A stretch of DNA of 22,404 bases from Syntrophomonas sp. UBA5432. Lineage in GTDB: Bacteria > Bacillota > Syntrophomonadia > Syntrophomonadales > Syntrophomonadaceae. Of the stretch, positions 1 to 11,800 are shown in pieces. The position numbers and the translations under genes were made by a program. The notes below the pieces were generated by a model. It saw only the letters and a list, made by a program, of their open reading frames with translations. It had not been told where the DNA came from and searched no databases. Position 1 is the first letter of the stretch. Every line of letters starts with the position of its first letter. The DNA lies in NCBI GenBank assembly GCA_002424365.1, contig DIRQ01000130.1, forward strand, positions 1-22,404, in the 5' to 3' direction.

Positions 1-848
1 AACTCTCGTCCCGAAGCTCGGGCAACATATTCTGCTACTTCCCGAAATAGGGGGGTATTATAGGATAAATCCAAATTCATCAGGTATTTCATACCCATAA
101 TAACTTCCTGTAAACAGGCATTGCCTGCCCTTTCTCCCAGGCCGTTAATTGTTACCCCAACATGATTGGCTCCTGCATATACTCCGGCCAGGGCATTGGC
201 GGTAGCCATACCAAAGTCATTGTGAGTATGCATTTCAATATCCAGCCCCACCGCACTTATCAGGGTGCTAATGTAGCGATAGGTTTTAAGTGGGTCCAGG
301 GTCCCTACCGTATCACAGAAACGTAAGCGGTTAGCACCTGCACGTTTAGCTGTCAGCGCAAATTCAGTTAAGTAGTCTATATCAGAACGCGAAGCGTCTT
401 CGGCATTTACCGACACATAAAGTTGATTATCCTTGGCAAATTTGACTGCATCCCCCATGCGCTTTAATACATCCTCGCGGGTAGTCTGCAGCTTATGTTC
501 AATATGGATATCCGAGGTTGATATGGATATGGCTACCGCGTCCACCCCACAGCAAAGTGATTGTTTTATGTCTGAAATAACGGCGCGATTCCATGCCATT
601 ATACTGGATTTCAGGCCCAGACTAACTATCTCCTTGATGCAATCCTTTTCAAAACCGCCCATTACTGGAATTCCCGCTTCAATCTGGTCAACTCCTATTT
701 GATCCAGATAGCGGGCAATCTGAACTTTTTCCTGGTTAGTAAATACTACTCCGGCAGTCTGCTCCCCGTCCCGAAGAGTGGTATCAACTATATAAACCTG
801 GGCACCTTTTTCCTTAAACCAGTCTTTTGCAATGCCGTCTACATTCAT
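1..848 (-). CDS. nifV: Homocitrate synthase, NifV-like (3' end outside window)
   Basis: Partial gene: 282 complete codons are visible and the C-terminus lies beyond the left edge. The translation begins MNVDGIAKDWFKEKGAQVYI. It carries the signature of the DRE-TIM metallolyase family (isopropylmalate/homocitrate synthases): DTTLRDGEQ near the N-terminus, the metal-binding HTHND, and NGLGERAGN. The DTTLRDGEQTAG form, the MAWNR stretch, AEDASRSDIDYL and RFCDTVG resemble NifV homocitrate synthase more than LeuA. NifV condenses acetyl-CoA with 2-oxoglutarate to make homocitrate, the organic ligand of the nitrogenase cofactor. No other nif gene is in view, so a Re-citrate synthase or another homocitrate-type enzyme remains possible. 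The ATG at 848 is 12 nt from the AAGGGGGA ribosome binding site. An in-frame TTG at 854 is better spaced (6 nt) and lies 2 nt after the gatB stop, so translation is probably coupled to gatB. Confidence 0.8.
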   Translation of the reverse strand, partial: MNVDGIAKDWFKEKGAQVYIVDTTLRDGEQTAGVVFTNQEKVQIARYLDQIGVDQIEAGIPVMGGFEKDCIKEIVSLGLKSSIMAWNRAVISDIKQSLCCGVDAVAISISTSDIHIEHKLQTTREDVLKRMGDAVKFAKDNQLYVSVNAEDASRSDIDYLTEFALTAKRAGANRLRFCDTVGTLDPLKTYRYISTLISAVGLDIEMHTHNDFGMATANALAGVYAGANHVGVTINGLGERAGNACLQEVIMGMKYLMNLDLSYNTPLFREVAEYVARASGRE

Positions 849-856
849 TTCCAAAC

Positions 857-2305
857 TCAGTCCCCCTTTAAGCAATCCTTTAATAGCTTATTCACAATGG
901 CCGGATTGGCCTGCCCTCTGGTAGCTTTCATTACCTGACCTACCAGGAATCCCAAGGCTTTTTCTTTGCCGCTGCGGTAATCTTCAACTACCCCGGCATT
1001 ATTAGCCGTAACCTCTTCAATAATTTTTATCAAAGTAGATTCGTCAGAAATTTGCACCATACCCTTTTCCTTAATAATCAAATCCGGCTCTTTACCACTG
1101 GCAAACATCTCTTCAAAAACACTTTTAGCCATTTTACCACTAATAGTACCTTCATCTATGAGGCTTAACATTCTTGCCAATGCTGCCGGTTGAATTTTAC
1201 AATCATTAATTTCCATATTATTCTGATTCAAGTGCTTACTTAATTCCCCCATCATCCAATTGGATACGGTCTTGGCATCATGGTAATGGGCCAGGCAATT
1301 ATCAAAATAGGCTAGAAATTCCGGAGTAAGGGTTAAAATAACCGCATCATAAGGAGGCAAACTATAGTTGTCTACTAATCTTAACTGTGCCTGGTCAGGC
1401 AGTTCCGGAAGTGTAGCCCGAATTTTTTCTACCCATTCGCGTTCAATCTTAACCGGTGGTAAATTAGGATCCGGGAAATAACGGTAATCCTCAGCCTCCT
1501 CCTTGCTGCGCATACTCAAGGTTATCTGCTTTTCTTCATCCCAGGTTCTAGTCTCCTGGATAAGTTTTTCACCATCTTCTATAGCCTCAATATGCCTTTT
1601 AGCCTCATATTCAATAGCTCTCTCCAGAGCTCGGAAGGAGTTTAGATTCTTAATTTCGGTGCGGATTCCCAGTTCCTTTTGGCCCCGGGGACGTACAGAA
1701 ATATTGGCATCACAACGTAGAGAACCTTCCTCCATCTTGCAGTTGGAAACACCGGCAAAGAGCAGAATTGAGCGCAGCTTTTCCATGTAGGCCCTGGCCT
1801 CCTGGGAGCTTCTCATATCTGGTTCCGAAACTATTTCTAACAGGGGCATCCCGCAACGATTCAGGTCAACTAGAGAAAAGGGAGAACTGGTGATATTACC
1901 CTGATGTACTAATTTACCCGCATCTTCTTCCATATGGGCCCGGGTTATGCCAATTCTTTTTTTCTTACCATCAAGGTCTATTTCCAGATAACCCTTTTGG
2001 CAGATAGGCAAATCTAATTGGGATATCTGATAGGCTCTGGGCAAATCCGGGTAAAAATAATTTTTGCGGTCAAATAGGCATATTTCTGCTATTTCACAAT
2101 TAAGAGCCAGACCAGCCATAATAGCTATTTCTACTACCTGGCGGTTTAAAACTGGCAGCATTCCTGGAAAACCGGCACAGCCCGGACAAATCTGGGTGTT
2201 GGGTTCAGCCCCAAAAGCCGTGGAACAGGAACAAAATATTTTGCTCTGGGTTTTTAACTCGGCATGTACCTCCAGACCGACTACTACTTCATAGTCTTCA
2301 TTCAT
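857..2305 (-). CDS. gatB: Asp-tRNA(Asn)/Glu-tRNA(Gln) amidotransferase subunit B
   Basis: A 482-residue protein of normal GatB length, starting [20 protein letters not shown], the hallmark N-terminus of the family. The cysteine-rich stretch [12 protein letters not shown] then [15 protein letters not shown] follows. [20 protein letters not shown] and the glutamyl-tRNA kinase-like core with [16 protein letters not shown] are also present. A YqeY-like tail domain that holds the tRNA occupies roughly the last 150 residues. GatB activates the misacylated Glu or Asp on tRNA with ATP and receives ammonia channelled from GatA. The ATG overlaps the gatA stop codon by 4 bp (ATGA at 2302-2305), so translation is coupled and subunits can be made in equal amounts. 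The cytosolic GatCAB complex normally supplies Gln-tRNA(Gln) and/or Asn-tRNA(Asn) where the direct synthetase is lacking. Confidence 0.97.
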   Translation of the reverse strand: MNEDYEVVVGLEVHAELKTQSKIFCSCSTAFGAEPNTQICPGCAGFPGMLPVLNRQVVEIAIMAGLALNCEIAEICLFDRKNYFYPDLPRAYQISQLDLPICQKGYLEIDLDGKKKRIGITRAHMEEDAGKLVHQGNITSSPFSLVDLNRCGMPLLEIVSEPDMRSSQEARAYMEKLRSILLFAGVSNCKMEEGSLRCDANISVRPRGQKELGIRTEIKNLNSFRALERAIEYEAKRHIEAIEDGEKLIQETRTWDEEKQITLSMRSKEEAEDYRYFPDPNLPPVKIEREWVEKIRATLPELPDQAQLRLVDNYSLPPYDAVILTLTPEFLAYFDNCLAHYHDAKTVSNWMMGELSKHLNQNNMEINDCKIQPAALARMLSLIDEGTISGKMAKSVFEEMFASGKEPDLIIKEKGMVQISDESTLIKIIEEVTANNAGVVEDYRSGKEKALGFLVGQVMKATRGQANPAIVNKLLKDCLKGD

Positions 2306-3765
2306 CTCTGCTCACCTCCCAGGGAAGGTTTAATATTATGGTATGTGGTGTTTTGTTCAAAAGCATAAGCAGCCTTTAACACTCTACCTTCATCAAAGGT
2401 CTGACCAATTATCTGCATTCCTACCGGCAAACCATCACTAAAACCACAGGGAATTGATATTGCAGGTAAACCTGCCATATTTACCGGAACAGTGAAAATA
2501 TCATTCCCATACAGGGTTAGGAAATCATCGAGTTCCGCTCCCAGCTTAAAGGCAGTGGTAGGTGTAGTAGGTGTAACAATCAAATCAAAGTTCTTAAAGA
2601 CCTGGTCGAAATCATTTTTAATTAAGCGCCTTACCTTCATGGCTTTTAGATAATAGTTTTTATAGTACCCCGAACTTAATACATGGGTACCTAACATAAT
2701 CCTTCGTTTAACTTCATCTCCAAAACCTGCGCTGCGGCTGTTGCAATACATATCTAACACATTATCAGCCTCATAATCACGCAGACCAAAACGTACTCCA
2801 TCATAACAAGCCAAGTTGGCACTAGCCTCGGCGGGGCCAATAATATAATAGGCGGGAAGAGCGTATTCACCGTGGGGTAAAGATACTTCTTCAATTATAG
2901 CTCCTAGCTCTTCGTATTTTTTCAAAGCATTAAGTACAAGATTTTTTACAGCTTCATCCATTCCCTGCTGAAAACACTCGGTAGGATAAGCTATCTTCAT
3001 GCCCCGAATATTAGGTTGAAGGAAAGATGTATAATCGGAAACTTCAACATTGGCACTGGTAGCATCAAGGGGATCATGACCGGCTATGATATTCATAATC
3101 AGCGCACAATCTTCTACCTTCCGGGCAATAACCCCGGCCTGATCCATGGAGGAACTATAAGCAATTACACCCCAGCGAGAAACTCTGCCATACGAAGGTT
3201 TAAATCCTACTACGCCACAAAATGAGGCTGGTTGGCGAATAGAACCTCCGGTATCTGAACCCAGAGCCACCGGCACTTCACCGGCAGCAACCGCGGCCGC
3301 ACAGCCACCTGATGAGCCACCTGGAACCCTTTCCAGATCCCAGGGGTTGCGCGTAGGGAAGAAGGCTGAAAGTTCAGTAGAAGAACCCATGGCAAATTCA
3401 TCCATGTTTAATTTGCCGATAAGAATACCTTGTTCAGCATTAAGCCTGGAAACCGCAGTGGCATCATAAATCGGTACATAATTCTCCAACATCCGGGAGG
3501 CGCAGGTAGTCCTTAAACCCCGGGTACAAAAAACGTCCTTCAGGGCAAAAGGTAATCCTACTATTTGACCTTTTCTACTTTCTTTACTGCTCAGCCCGGC
3601 AGCCTTCTTCAGAGCATTTTCCTCATCCAGGGTGATAAAGGCTTTGACTTTATCATCCACTTCATGAATACGCTTTAATACGGACTCAATAATCTCCCGA
3701 ATGGAAACTTCTTCCCGGTTTAATTTATCCTGTAAATCACGTAAACCAAGTTCATATAATTCCAC
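2302..3765 (-). CDS. gatA: Asp-tRNA(Asn)/Glu-tRNA(Gln) amidotransferase subunit A
   Basis: A 487-residue amidase-signature protein that hydrolyses glutamine and delivers ammonia to GatB. The full Ser-cisSer-Lys catalytic triad is visible: K76 in LPFALKD, S151 in VPGGSSGG and S175 in [11 protein letters not shown]. These match the Staphylococcus aureus GatA triad (K79, S154, S178) with a constant offset of 3. The glycine/serine-rich amidase signature runs from about 149 to 180. The start is GTG at 3765, chosen because AGGAGG at 3775-3780 sits 9 nt upstream and the translation begins [11 protein letters not shown] as in homologues. That ribosome binding site overlaps the gatC stop. The gene lies between gatC (13-nt gap) and gatB (4-bp overlap) in one operon. 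Confidence 0.97.
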   Translation of the reverse strand: MELYELGLRDLQDKLNREEVSIREIIESVLKRIHEVDDKVKAFITLDEENALKKAAGLSSKESRKGQIVGLPFALKDVFCTRGLRTTCASRMLENYVPIYDATAVSRLNAEQGILIGKLNMDEFAMGSSTELSAFFPTRNPWDLERVPGGSSGGCAAAVAAGEVPVALGSDTGGSIRQPASFCGVVGFKPSYGRVSRWGVIAYSSSMDQAGVIARKVEDCALIMNIIAGHDPLDATSANVEVSDYTSFLQPNIRGMKIAYPTECFQQGMDEAVKNLVLNALKKYEELGAIIEEVSLPHGEYALPAYYIIGPAEASANLACYDGVRFGLRDYEADNVLDMYCNSRSAGFGDEVKRRIMLGTHVLSSGYYKNYYLKAMKVRRLIKNDFDQVFKNFDLIVTPTTPTTAFKLGAELDDFLTLYGNDIFTVPVNMAGLPAISIPCGFSDGLPVGMQIIGQTFDEGRVLKAAYAFEQNTTYHNIKPSLGGEQR

Positions 3766-3778
3766 AGCCAGTTACCTC

Positions 3779-4063
3779 CTACATTATTTTGGGAACTTTA
3801 TACTGGCCGTCTTCCAGTAATGGTCCGTTAAGTAAAATCTCATCCCGGGGTGAGCTCGGACTTACCACATCATCCCGAAAAACATTATAAATCGGTAATA
3901 TATGAATTAAGGGCTCTACATTATCAGTATCAATATTATGCAGACTATTGGTATAATCCAATATTAAGCTAAGCTGCTGGGCAAAGTCTTCTTTTTCTTC
4001 CTCTTTCAGGTTTAATCTAGCCATGAGGGCAATATCTTCTACTTTCTTAATAGTAAGGGCCAT
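3779..4063 (-). CDS. gatC: Asp-tRNA(Asn)/Glu-tRNA(Gln) amidotransferase subunit C
   Basis: A 94-residue protein of typical GatC size, beginning MALTIKKVEDIALMARLNLK. It carries the conserved C-terminal stretch ILLNGPLLEDGQYKVPKIM. GatC is the small belt-like subunit that wraps around GatA and helps fold it into the amidotransferase. The ORF can be opened upstream to 4102, but ATG 4063 is preferred. GGAGG at 4071-4075 lies 7 nt before it, the protein then matches family length, and the upstream start would fall inside the predicted promoter -10 region. First gene of gatC-gatA-gatB and the probable start of the transcription unit that also includes the nifV-like gene. Confidence 0.95.
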   Translation of the reverse strand: MALTIKKVEDIALMARLNLKEEEKEDFAQQLSLILDYTNSLHNIDTDNVEPLIHILPIYNVFRDDVVSPSSPRDEILLNGPLLEDGQYKVPKIM

Positions 4064-4386
4064 AACCATACCTCCAAACCCGCAAAAAACATTTATGTTC
4101 AATAATTATATCAAATAGACAGGGCATAAACTAACTGTTATCCATAAATATTTATATTAATACAATATACTGTATAATTATTGATGAAACCTATACGTGA
4201 ATGCAAACCAGTAAATACATGGTTAAAAGAGGTTTTATTAGACGCAGAGAAGGCTGATGGAGGCAGAATTCTTTATTTTAAAAAAACTTAACTCCATTTG
4301 CTGTTTTAATAACGTATAATTAGTCAAACATGGCGGGCTAGTACGAAAATGAGGCGGATTTGGTAAGGAAAAATAATATACACTCC
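4064..4386. other. Intergenic region between ligA end and gatC start
   Basis: About 320 bp of AT-rich DNA. It contains the gatC ribosome binding site and the extended -10 described separately. No clear intrinsic terminator follows ligA, so some read-through into gatCAB is possible. A 35-codon plus-strand reading frame (4184-4291) is the only other item seen; it has no good ribosome binding site. Confidence 0.5.
4105..4113 (-). promoter_or_regulatory. Probable gatCAB promoter, extended -10
   Basis: On the minus strand the sequence TGATATAAT is an extended -10 (TGN plus a perfect TATAAT at 4105-4110). The -35 position, 17 nt upstream, is a poor match to TTGACA, which is common for extended -10 promoters. 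Transcription would begin near 4098, giving a leader of about 35 nt with GGAGG at 4071-4075 before the gatC ATG. Predicted from sequence only. Confidence 0.5.
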
Positions 4387-6402
<2,016 letters not shown>

Positions 6403-8499
6403 CTAATCTATCTTTTCCAGAGGAGCAATATCTAAACGTAGCATTCTGACCCCAGCTCGCTCAAAATCTATGGTTGCAATTTCATCTTCATCATCTGCTT
6501 CTATACTGGTTATTACCCCCATGCCAAATTTTTGATGAATAACCGTATCCCCCTCTTCCAACTGGCATTCAACTACTTCTATCTGATGCGGGGAACGTAT
6601 TATATCAACTGGTATCTCTTGTAAAAAGCGGGAGGGCGGATTGCTTTTTTCATAGCCATAGAGCAGCCGATTTACAGCATTGGTCAGGTAAAGCCTTTCC
6701 ATAGCTCTGGTTATACCGACATAGCATAACCTTCTTTCCTCCTCTATTTCTTCCGGGGTCTCGCTGCGATAGGAAGGAAACACCCCTTCTTCCATACCGG
6801 TCATAAACACAACCGGAAATTCCAGACCTTTAGCACCATGATAAGTCATCAGCAGTACCACTTCTGAATTATCTAAATCGTCATTATCCTGAACCAGGGC
6901 TATAGCTGCCAGAAAATCCTCCAGACTTTCTCCTCCATCTTTTTGAAACTCAATGGCCAGAGATCTAAGTTCTTCAAGGTTTTCAATCCGAGTTTCAGCA
7001 TCAATGGGATTATTCTTTTTTAAATCTTCAGCATAGCCACTGGCATCTATGAGGTTGGTGACAATTTCCTCAACCGGATTATGATCATTTGCAAGAATGG
7101 TTAGAAAATCAATCATACCATAAAATTCTTCCAGCTTATCAGCTATTTTTTTGCTAATACCTGGTATCTCAAGCGGTTGAGCCAGAGTCTCCATAAGTGA
7201 CAGGTTTTTTTCCTCAGCACAGGTTTTTATTTTCTCCAGAGTTTTTTCCCCAATACCCCGACGAGGGGTATTGATTACCCGATCAAAACTTAGACTATCA
7301 TTAGGATTACAAACTAGCTTTAGGTAAGCAATGATATCTTTTATCTCTTTTCTTTCAAAAAACTTCCGCGCCCCGATTATTTTATAGGGTATATATTTTC
7401 TATTTAAGGCTTCTTCCATAACCCGGGACTGGGCATGAGTACGGTAAAATATAGCAAAATCACTATATTTCCTGCCTTCCCGGTCAAGCAAATCTGCAAT
7501 AGCATCAGCCACAAAGCGAGATTCCTGAAAACTGTCAGCAGCACAGAAGTGAATAACCTTTTCACCCTCACCCCGGTCGCTATACAGTATCTTACCCTCT
7601 CTATCCTGGTTATTTTTGATAAGGGAGTTGGCAGCAGTAAGTATATTCTGACTGGAGCGGTAATTTTTTTCCAACTTAATTACACGTGTATCCTGGTAAT
7701 CGTCTAAAAAACGGGTAATATTATAAGGTTCTGCACCCCGCCAACTGTAAATGGATTGATCCGGGTCACCCACTATAAATATGTTATGATGGGCCGAAGC
7801 CAGCATTCGGGCCCAGTAATACTGGGCATAATTAGTATCCTGATATTCGTCAATCATAATATAACTAAACCATTGCTGGTATTTCTTTAATACATCCGGG
7901 CATTCCTGGAAAAGCTTGATACAAAGTACTATAAGATCGTCAAAATCCAGCGCATTCAGATCTTTAAGCCGAGCATGGTATAGTTTGTATATACGCAGGT
8001 TCTTTTCTATTACTTGCTGCGGTAATTTAAGGTTGTTAAAATACTTTTCCGGATTTAGCAAGCTATTTTTCACCTGTTTAAAACCATAAAACATTTCTTC
8101 CGGGCTAGTTGTCATATCTTTCTCTTCTTTTAGAATATTTTTTATTATTGATTTGCTTTCGGTATCATCAACAATGCTAAAGTTATGCTGGTATCCAAGT
8201 TTATCAATATCCATATGCAGAATACGATAGCAGGCAGCATGAAAAGTTTGTATCCATCTGCCAGTATAGTCAGGTATTATTTCCTTTACCCGTGAACGCA
8301 TCTCCTGAGCTGCTTTATTGGTAAAGGTTATAGCTAGTATTGAATTATCTGCTATCCCACTGTTTACTAAATAAGCAACCCTGCGGGTAAGGACCCTGGT
8401 TTTGCCACTACCTGCTCCCGCCAGTACCACACAGGGACCTTCGCCGTGCAATACCGCTTCGCGCTGTTGTTCATTCAGGTCTTTTAATAAATCTATCAT
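6403..8499 (-). CDS. pcrA: ATP-dependent 3'-5' DNA helicase PcrA/UvrD
   Basis: A 698-residue superfamily 1A helicase, slightly shorter than the 720-740 typical of PcrA. The motifs are intact: Q motif LNEQQREAV (8-16); Walker A AGAGSGKT (27-34); motif II DEYQDTN (217-223); motif III VGDPDQSIYSWRGA (from 243); NYRSS (279-283); motif V TYHGAKGLEFPVVF; and motif VI RRLCYVGITRAMERLYL. The C-terminus has the small tudor-like PcrA tail (EEGDTVIHQKFGMGVITSIE and onward), thought to contact RNA polymerase. This domain favours PcrA over Rep. The enzyme unwinds DNA in repair and plasmid replication and removes RecA. The start is ATG 8499 with AAGGTGG about 11 nt upstream. ligA follows 27 nt downstream, indicating a pcrA-ligA operon. 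Confidence 0.96.
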   Translation of the reverse strand: MIDLLKDLNEQQREAVLHGEGPCVVLAGAGSGKTRVLTRRVAYLVNSGIADNSILAITFTNKAAQEMRSRVKEIIPDYTGRWIQTFHAACYRILHMDIDKLGYQHNFSIVDDTESKSIIKNILKEEKDMTTSPEEMFYGFKQVKNSLLNPEKYFNNLKLPQQVIEKNLRIYKLYHARLKDLNALDFDDLIVLCIKLFQECPDVLKKYQQWFSYIMIDEYQDTNYAQYYWARMLASAHHNIFIVGDPDQSIYSWRGAEPYNITRFLDDYQDTRVIKLEKNYRSSQNILTAANSLIKNNQDREGKILYSDRGEGEKVIHFCAADSFQESRFVADAIADLLDREGRKYSDFAIFYRTHAQSRVMEEALNRKYIPYKIIGARKFFERKEIKDIIAYLKLVCNPNDSLSFDRVINTPRRGIGEKTLEKIKTCAEEKNLSLMETLAQPLEIPGISKKIADKLEEFYGMIDFLTILANDHNPVEEIVTNLIDASGYAEDLKKNNPIDAETRIENLEELRSLAIEFQKDGGESLEDFLAAIALVQDNDDLDNSEVVLLMTYHGAKGLEFPVVFMTGMEEGVFPSYRSETPEEIEEERRLCYVGITRAMERLYLTNAVNRLLYGYEKSNPPSRFLQEIPVDIIRSPHQIEVVECQLEEGDTVIHQKFGMGVITSIEADDEDEIATIDFERAGVRMLRLDIAPLEKID

Positions 8500-8585
8500 T
8501 AAATAAAACCACCTTAAAAAATTCTATCATTGGAAAAGGTGCAATAGTAGCATAGATGAAAAGAAATGGCTTAGCATACGTATTA

Positions 8586-8594
8586 ATAATACCA
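8586..8594 (-). promoter_or_regulatory. Possible pcrA-ligA promoter, extended -10
   Basis: The minus strand reads TGGTATTAT, a TGN-extended -10 (TATTAT at 8586-8591), with only a weak -35 about 17 nt upstream. It would give a leader of about 80 nt to the pcrA ATG. It is the best candidate in this AT-rich stretch, but not a strong one. Confidence 0.3.
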
Positions 8595-8639
8595 TAAAGA
8601 CCGTAGCACTTTCAGTCTATTTAATCGGAAATAGCCATA

Positions 8640-8830
8640 GGGATAGTTTTGAATTATGAATTTTTAATTGTGAATTAACGAAGAAATGCTCCGCATTTCC
8701 CTTATTGCGGAGACATGGGGACGGTTCAAGCGTCTCCGTAGCGTAGCGAAGGACCGAAGAGTCGCTTTCGTGGCACCGCGGAACTTGTCCATCCGTGGAC
8801 GTCCAAGGATGATGCAACTGTCTCCGTATC
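8640..8830. repeat. REP-like cluster of palindromes upstream of pcrA
   Basis: About 190 bp without a gene but rich in dyad symmetry, between the end of the PAS gene and pcrA. Visible elements: an AT-rich segment at 8651-8677 made of near-repeats of AATT; a perfect 7-bp hairpin GAAATGC/GCATTTC (8683-8699, loop TCC); CGGAGAC/GTCTCCG (8708-8714 with 8732-8738) enclosing GGGGACGGTTC; and a 20-bp palindrome with one mismatched pair centred on GGACGTCC (8791-8810). This organisation resembles REP/BIME-type intergenic repeats, and the GGGGAC core recurs in the palindrome at 13102. Short reading frames across it are low-complexity and not convincing as genes. Copy number in the genome cannot be seen from this window. 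Confidence 0.55.
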
Positions 8831-8865
8831 TCTTAACAACCTGCTCATTAGAGGTTAACCTACCA

Positions 8866-11800
8866 CTAATTCAGGCTATCCCTGCTATTATTACTTGCGA
8901 TTTCTATGAACAATTTAACCAGACTGGCATCAAACTGGATCCCTGCATATCTTTTTAACTCTTCCACTGCCATCTCATGGCTCATAGCCTGACGATAAGG
9001 GCGATCACTGGTCATAGCATCATAAGCATCAACTATCGCTAGAATACGGCATTCAAGTGGAATGTCTTCACCTTTTATACCCAAGGGGTAGCCCTCACCA
9101 TTCCACCATTCATGGTGCTTGAGAATCCAATCTGCAATTAAAACTAATTCTGGTGCTGATAAGGCAATACGATGACCGATTTCACAATGCCGCTGCATTA
9201 TAGAGTATTCAGCTTTAGATAGAGACCCCTTTTTAAACAAAATCGAATCGGGTACCCCCACCTTACCTATATCGTGAAACTGTGCCAGCAAGCGCAGGTC
9301 ATTTACGGTCCTCTCCGGAAGTTCCAACACCCGAGCCATTCTAACCACCAGTACCTGCAAACGATCAGCATGCCCCTCAGTAATGAAATCCCTTGCCTTC
9401 AAGGCCCGCATCATGGTCTGTACAATGGAGCTCCGGGTACTTAAACGACTGTGTAATTTTTCCCGGTACATGTTGTTATCGGCTTCTTCAAAAATACTGC
9501 TCATAGAGGTTTCGGAGGAAGTACGTACTGCATAACCTACAGATATACTCAGAGGAAGCTCGGGAGTATATTGGTTATACTCCTTTACCTTTTGTCTAAT
9601 ACGATTAAGTGTACGTTTTATCGTATCCTCAAAGGTTTCAGGAAGAAGAATAGCAAATTCGTCTCCGCCTACCCTGGCGACTATATCGTCTTTCTTGAAG
9701 CATTGGTTAATTAGATTGGCGACAGTTTTAAGCAATAGATCGCCTTTATCGTGACCAAGGGTATCATTTACTATTTTTAGCCCATCCACATCACACATTA
9801 CTAAACCGACAGGATCGAAATCACCGTTTTCCATTAAACTCATTTGTTCTTCAAAGTAGCGTCGGTTACGTAAGCCGGTAAGCGCATCATGGGTACTTAA
9901 GTAGTTGAGTTGTTCTTCGGCTTCTTTTCTCTCAGTTATATCTCTACCTACTGACTGGTAATCAACTAACAAACCCTTTTCATTATACAAGGCACGGTGA
10001 GTCCATTGCTGCCAGTGTATCTCTCCTCCCTCCAGGATAACCCGATGCTCAATAGTAGTAACCGGGTTTCTATAGCTTAAGCTGGTAATTTTGCTCTCAA
10101 CTAGTGACAGGTCTTCTTTTAAATAACTAGTTCGGAAATCATTTCCCAGCAATTCACGGCGTTTTTTGCCAAAGTAACGACAATAAGTTTCATTTACAAA
10201 GGTAAGCTCACCACCCGGTGAAAAGCGACAAATAAGTTCAGTCTGGTCTTCCACAATACCGCGATATCGCGATTCGCTTATAGCCAGGGCTTCTTCAAAC
10301 ATCTTACGGTTGGTAATATCCAAAAGAGAGGTAACGCTCTGGTTGGTATCTGGAATCATAGCAATAGTGAGCATTATCTCCTTTGCCTCCCCATCCCGGG
10401 TCAAGAGCTTAAACTCGTAATTCCTTGGTGCCATATCAGGAGATTCTCTTCGTCTTAGATGATAACTAATCATCCGGTCACGATCCTCAGGATCAACAAA
10501 CGTGCTCCACTTCATTTTACCTTCAATTTCCTCTTTACTATAGCCAACTAATCTTTCCATTTCACTATTCATCAGCGAAACAATCATATCATCTTCAATA
10601 ATGATGGTAGCCGTACCGGTAGTTTCAAAAATGGTACGATAGAGGTTTTCTGATTGACGCAGGGTCTCTTCAGCTTGCTTACGCTCGCTAATATCCCGTA
10701 CTATACCCCTAAAACCTATTACTTTCATATTTTCCTTAATAGGTAATACAGTAGTTTCAACAAATAGGGGAGTACCATCCTTTTTTAATACCTGCCAATC
10801 TAGTTCCTTTATTGACTTACCAGTGTTAAATACCCGATTAAAAGCAGCATATACCTTACGCCCGTTCTTCTCATCCATTACCAACCGATAGTTTTGACCC
10901 TGAAACTCTTTGACTGAGTAACCTAATACTTTTATCAACCAGGGATTAAAAAAGGTAAAATTACCCGCCAGGTCAACTTCAAAATATCCATCTTCAATAG
11001 TTTCGATTATGTTACGATACTTTTCTTCACTATCCCGCAAAGCTTGCTGCGCTTTACGGTTTTCCGTAATATCACGAAGTGAGGCAATCGCACCAATTAA
11101 CTTACCACTACGATCGTAAAGTGGTGAGCTTTTTCCTGAAATATATACTTCTTTATCGCCAATCTGGGTACAGATGTTTTCTCCATAGAAGATTCCCCTG
11201 TCCTGCTCCAGGTATAAATATTCTTCTTCATTGTAATCACTATAACCAAGAGCCAGGTCAATCAACATTGGCCTACGTTTACCATAAAAAATAAGGGCAT
11301 ATTCCCGGTTGCCCTTCCCCAGTATCTCCCGGGTTCTAACCCCGGTCAACTCTTCCATTGCCCGGTTCCACATTACCACCCTACCTTCAGTATCAATGAC
11401 AAAGGTAGGATCCGGTAGAAAGTTAAATATACCCTCTAGTTGCTGGTGGGCATTAGCCAAAGCCTCTTTGTTCGCCTCGGATTCATCAAGCTGCTGCCGT
11501 AGTTCCTCTTCCGTAGCGGTAAGTTGTTCATTAGCAGCAATAAGCTGTTCATTGGTAGCCGTAAGTTCTTCCTGCATACTCTGCAACTCTTCATTGCTCT
11601 TCTTCAGGGCTTTTTCTGTCCGGCGCTGCTCAGTAATATCCTCAGCCAGAACCATTTCTCCCCTGCTAATACCATCTTCAATTATGGGCGCTGCATTTAA
11701 GCGAAATATGCGCTCCGAACCATCTTTTTGCAGTACCGTGGCATGATAACTATCTGGTTTTCGTTCTTTTAATCTGCGTGCAACCTCTGTTTCAAAGTTG

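Noticed and set aside
4064..4102. Longer gatC start giving 107 residues
   Set aside because: It would start in the predicted promoter -10/start-site region. ATG 4063 has a well-spaced GGAGG and gives the family length.
8617..8817. 66-residue protein on the minus strand
   Set aside because: It lies wholly in the palindrome-rich repeat, and its tail is translated AATT-type repeat. There is no ribosome binding site.
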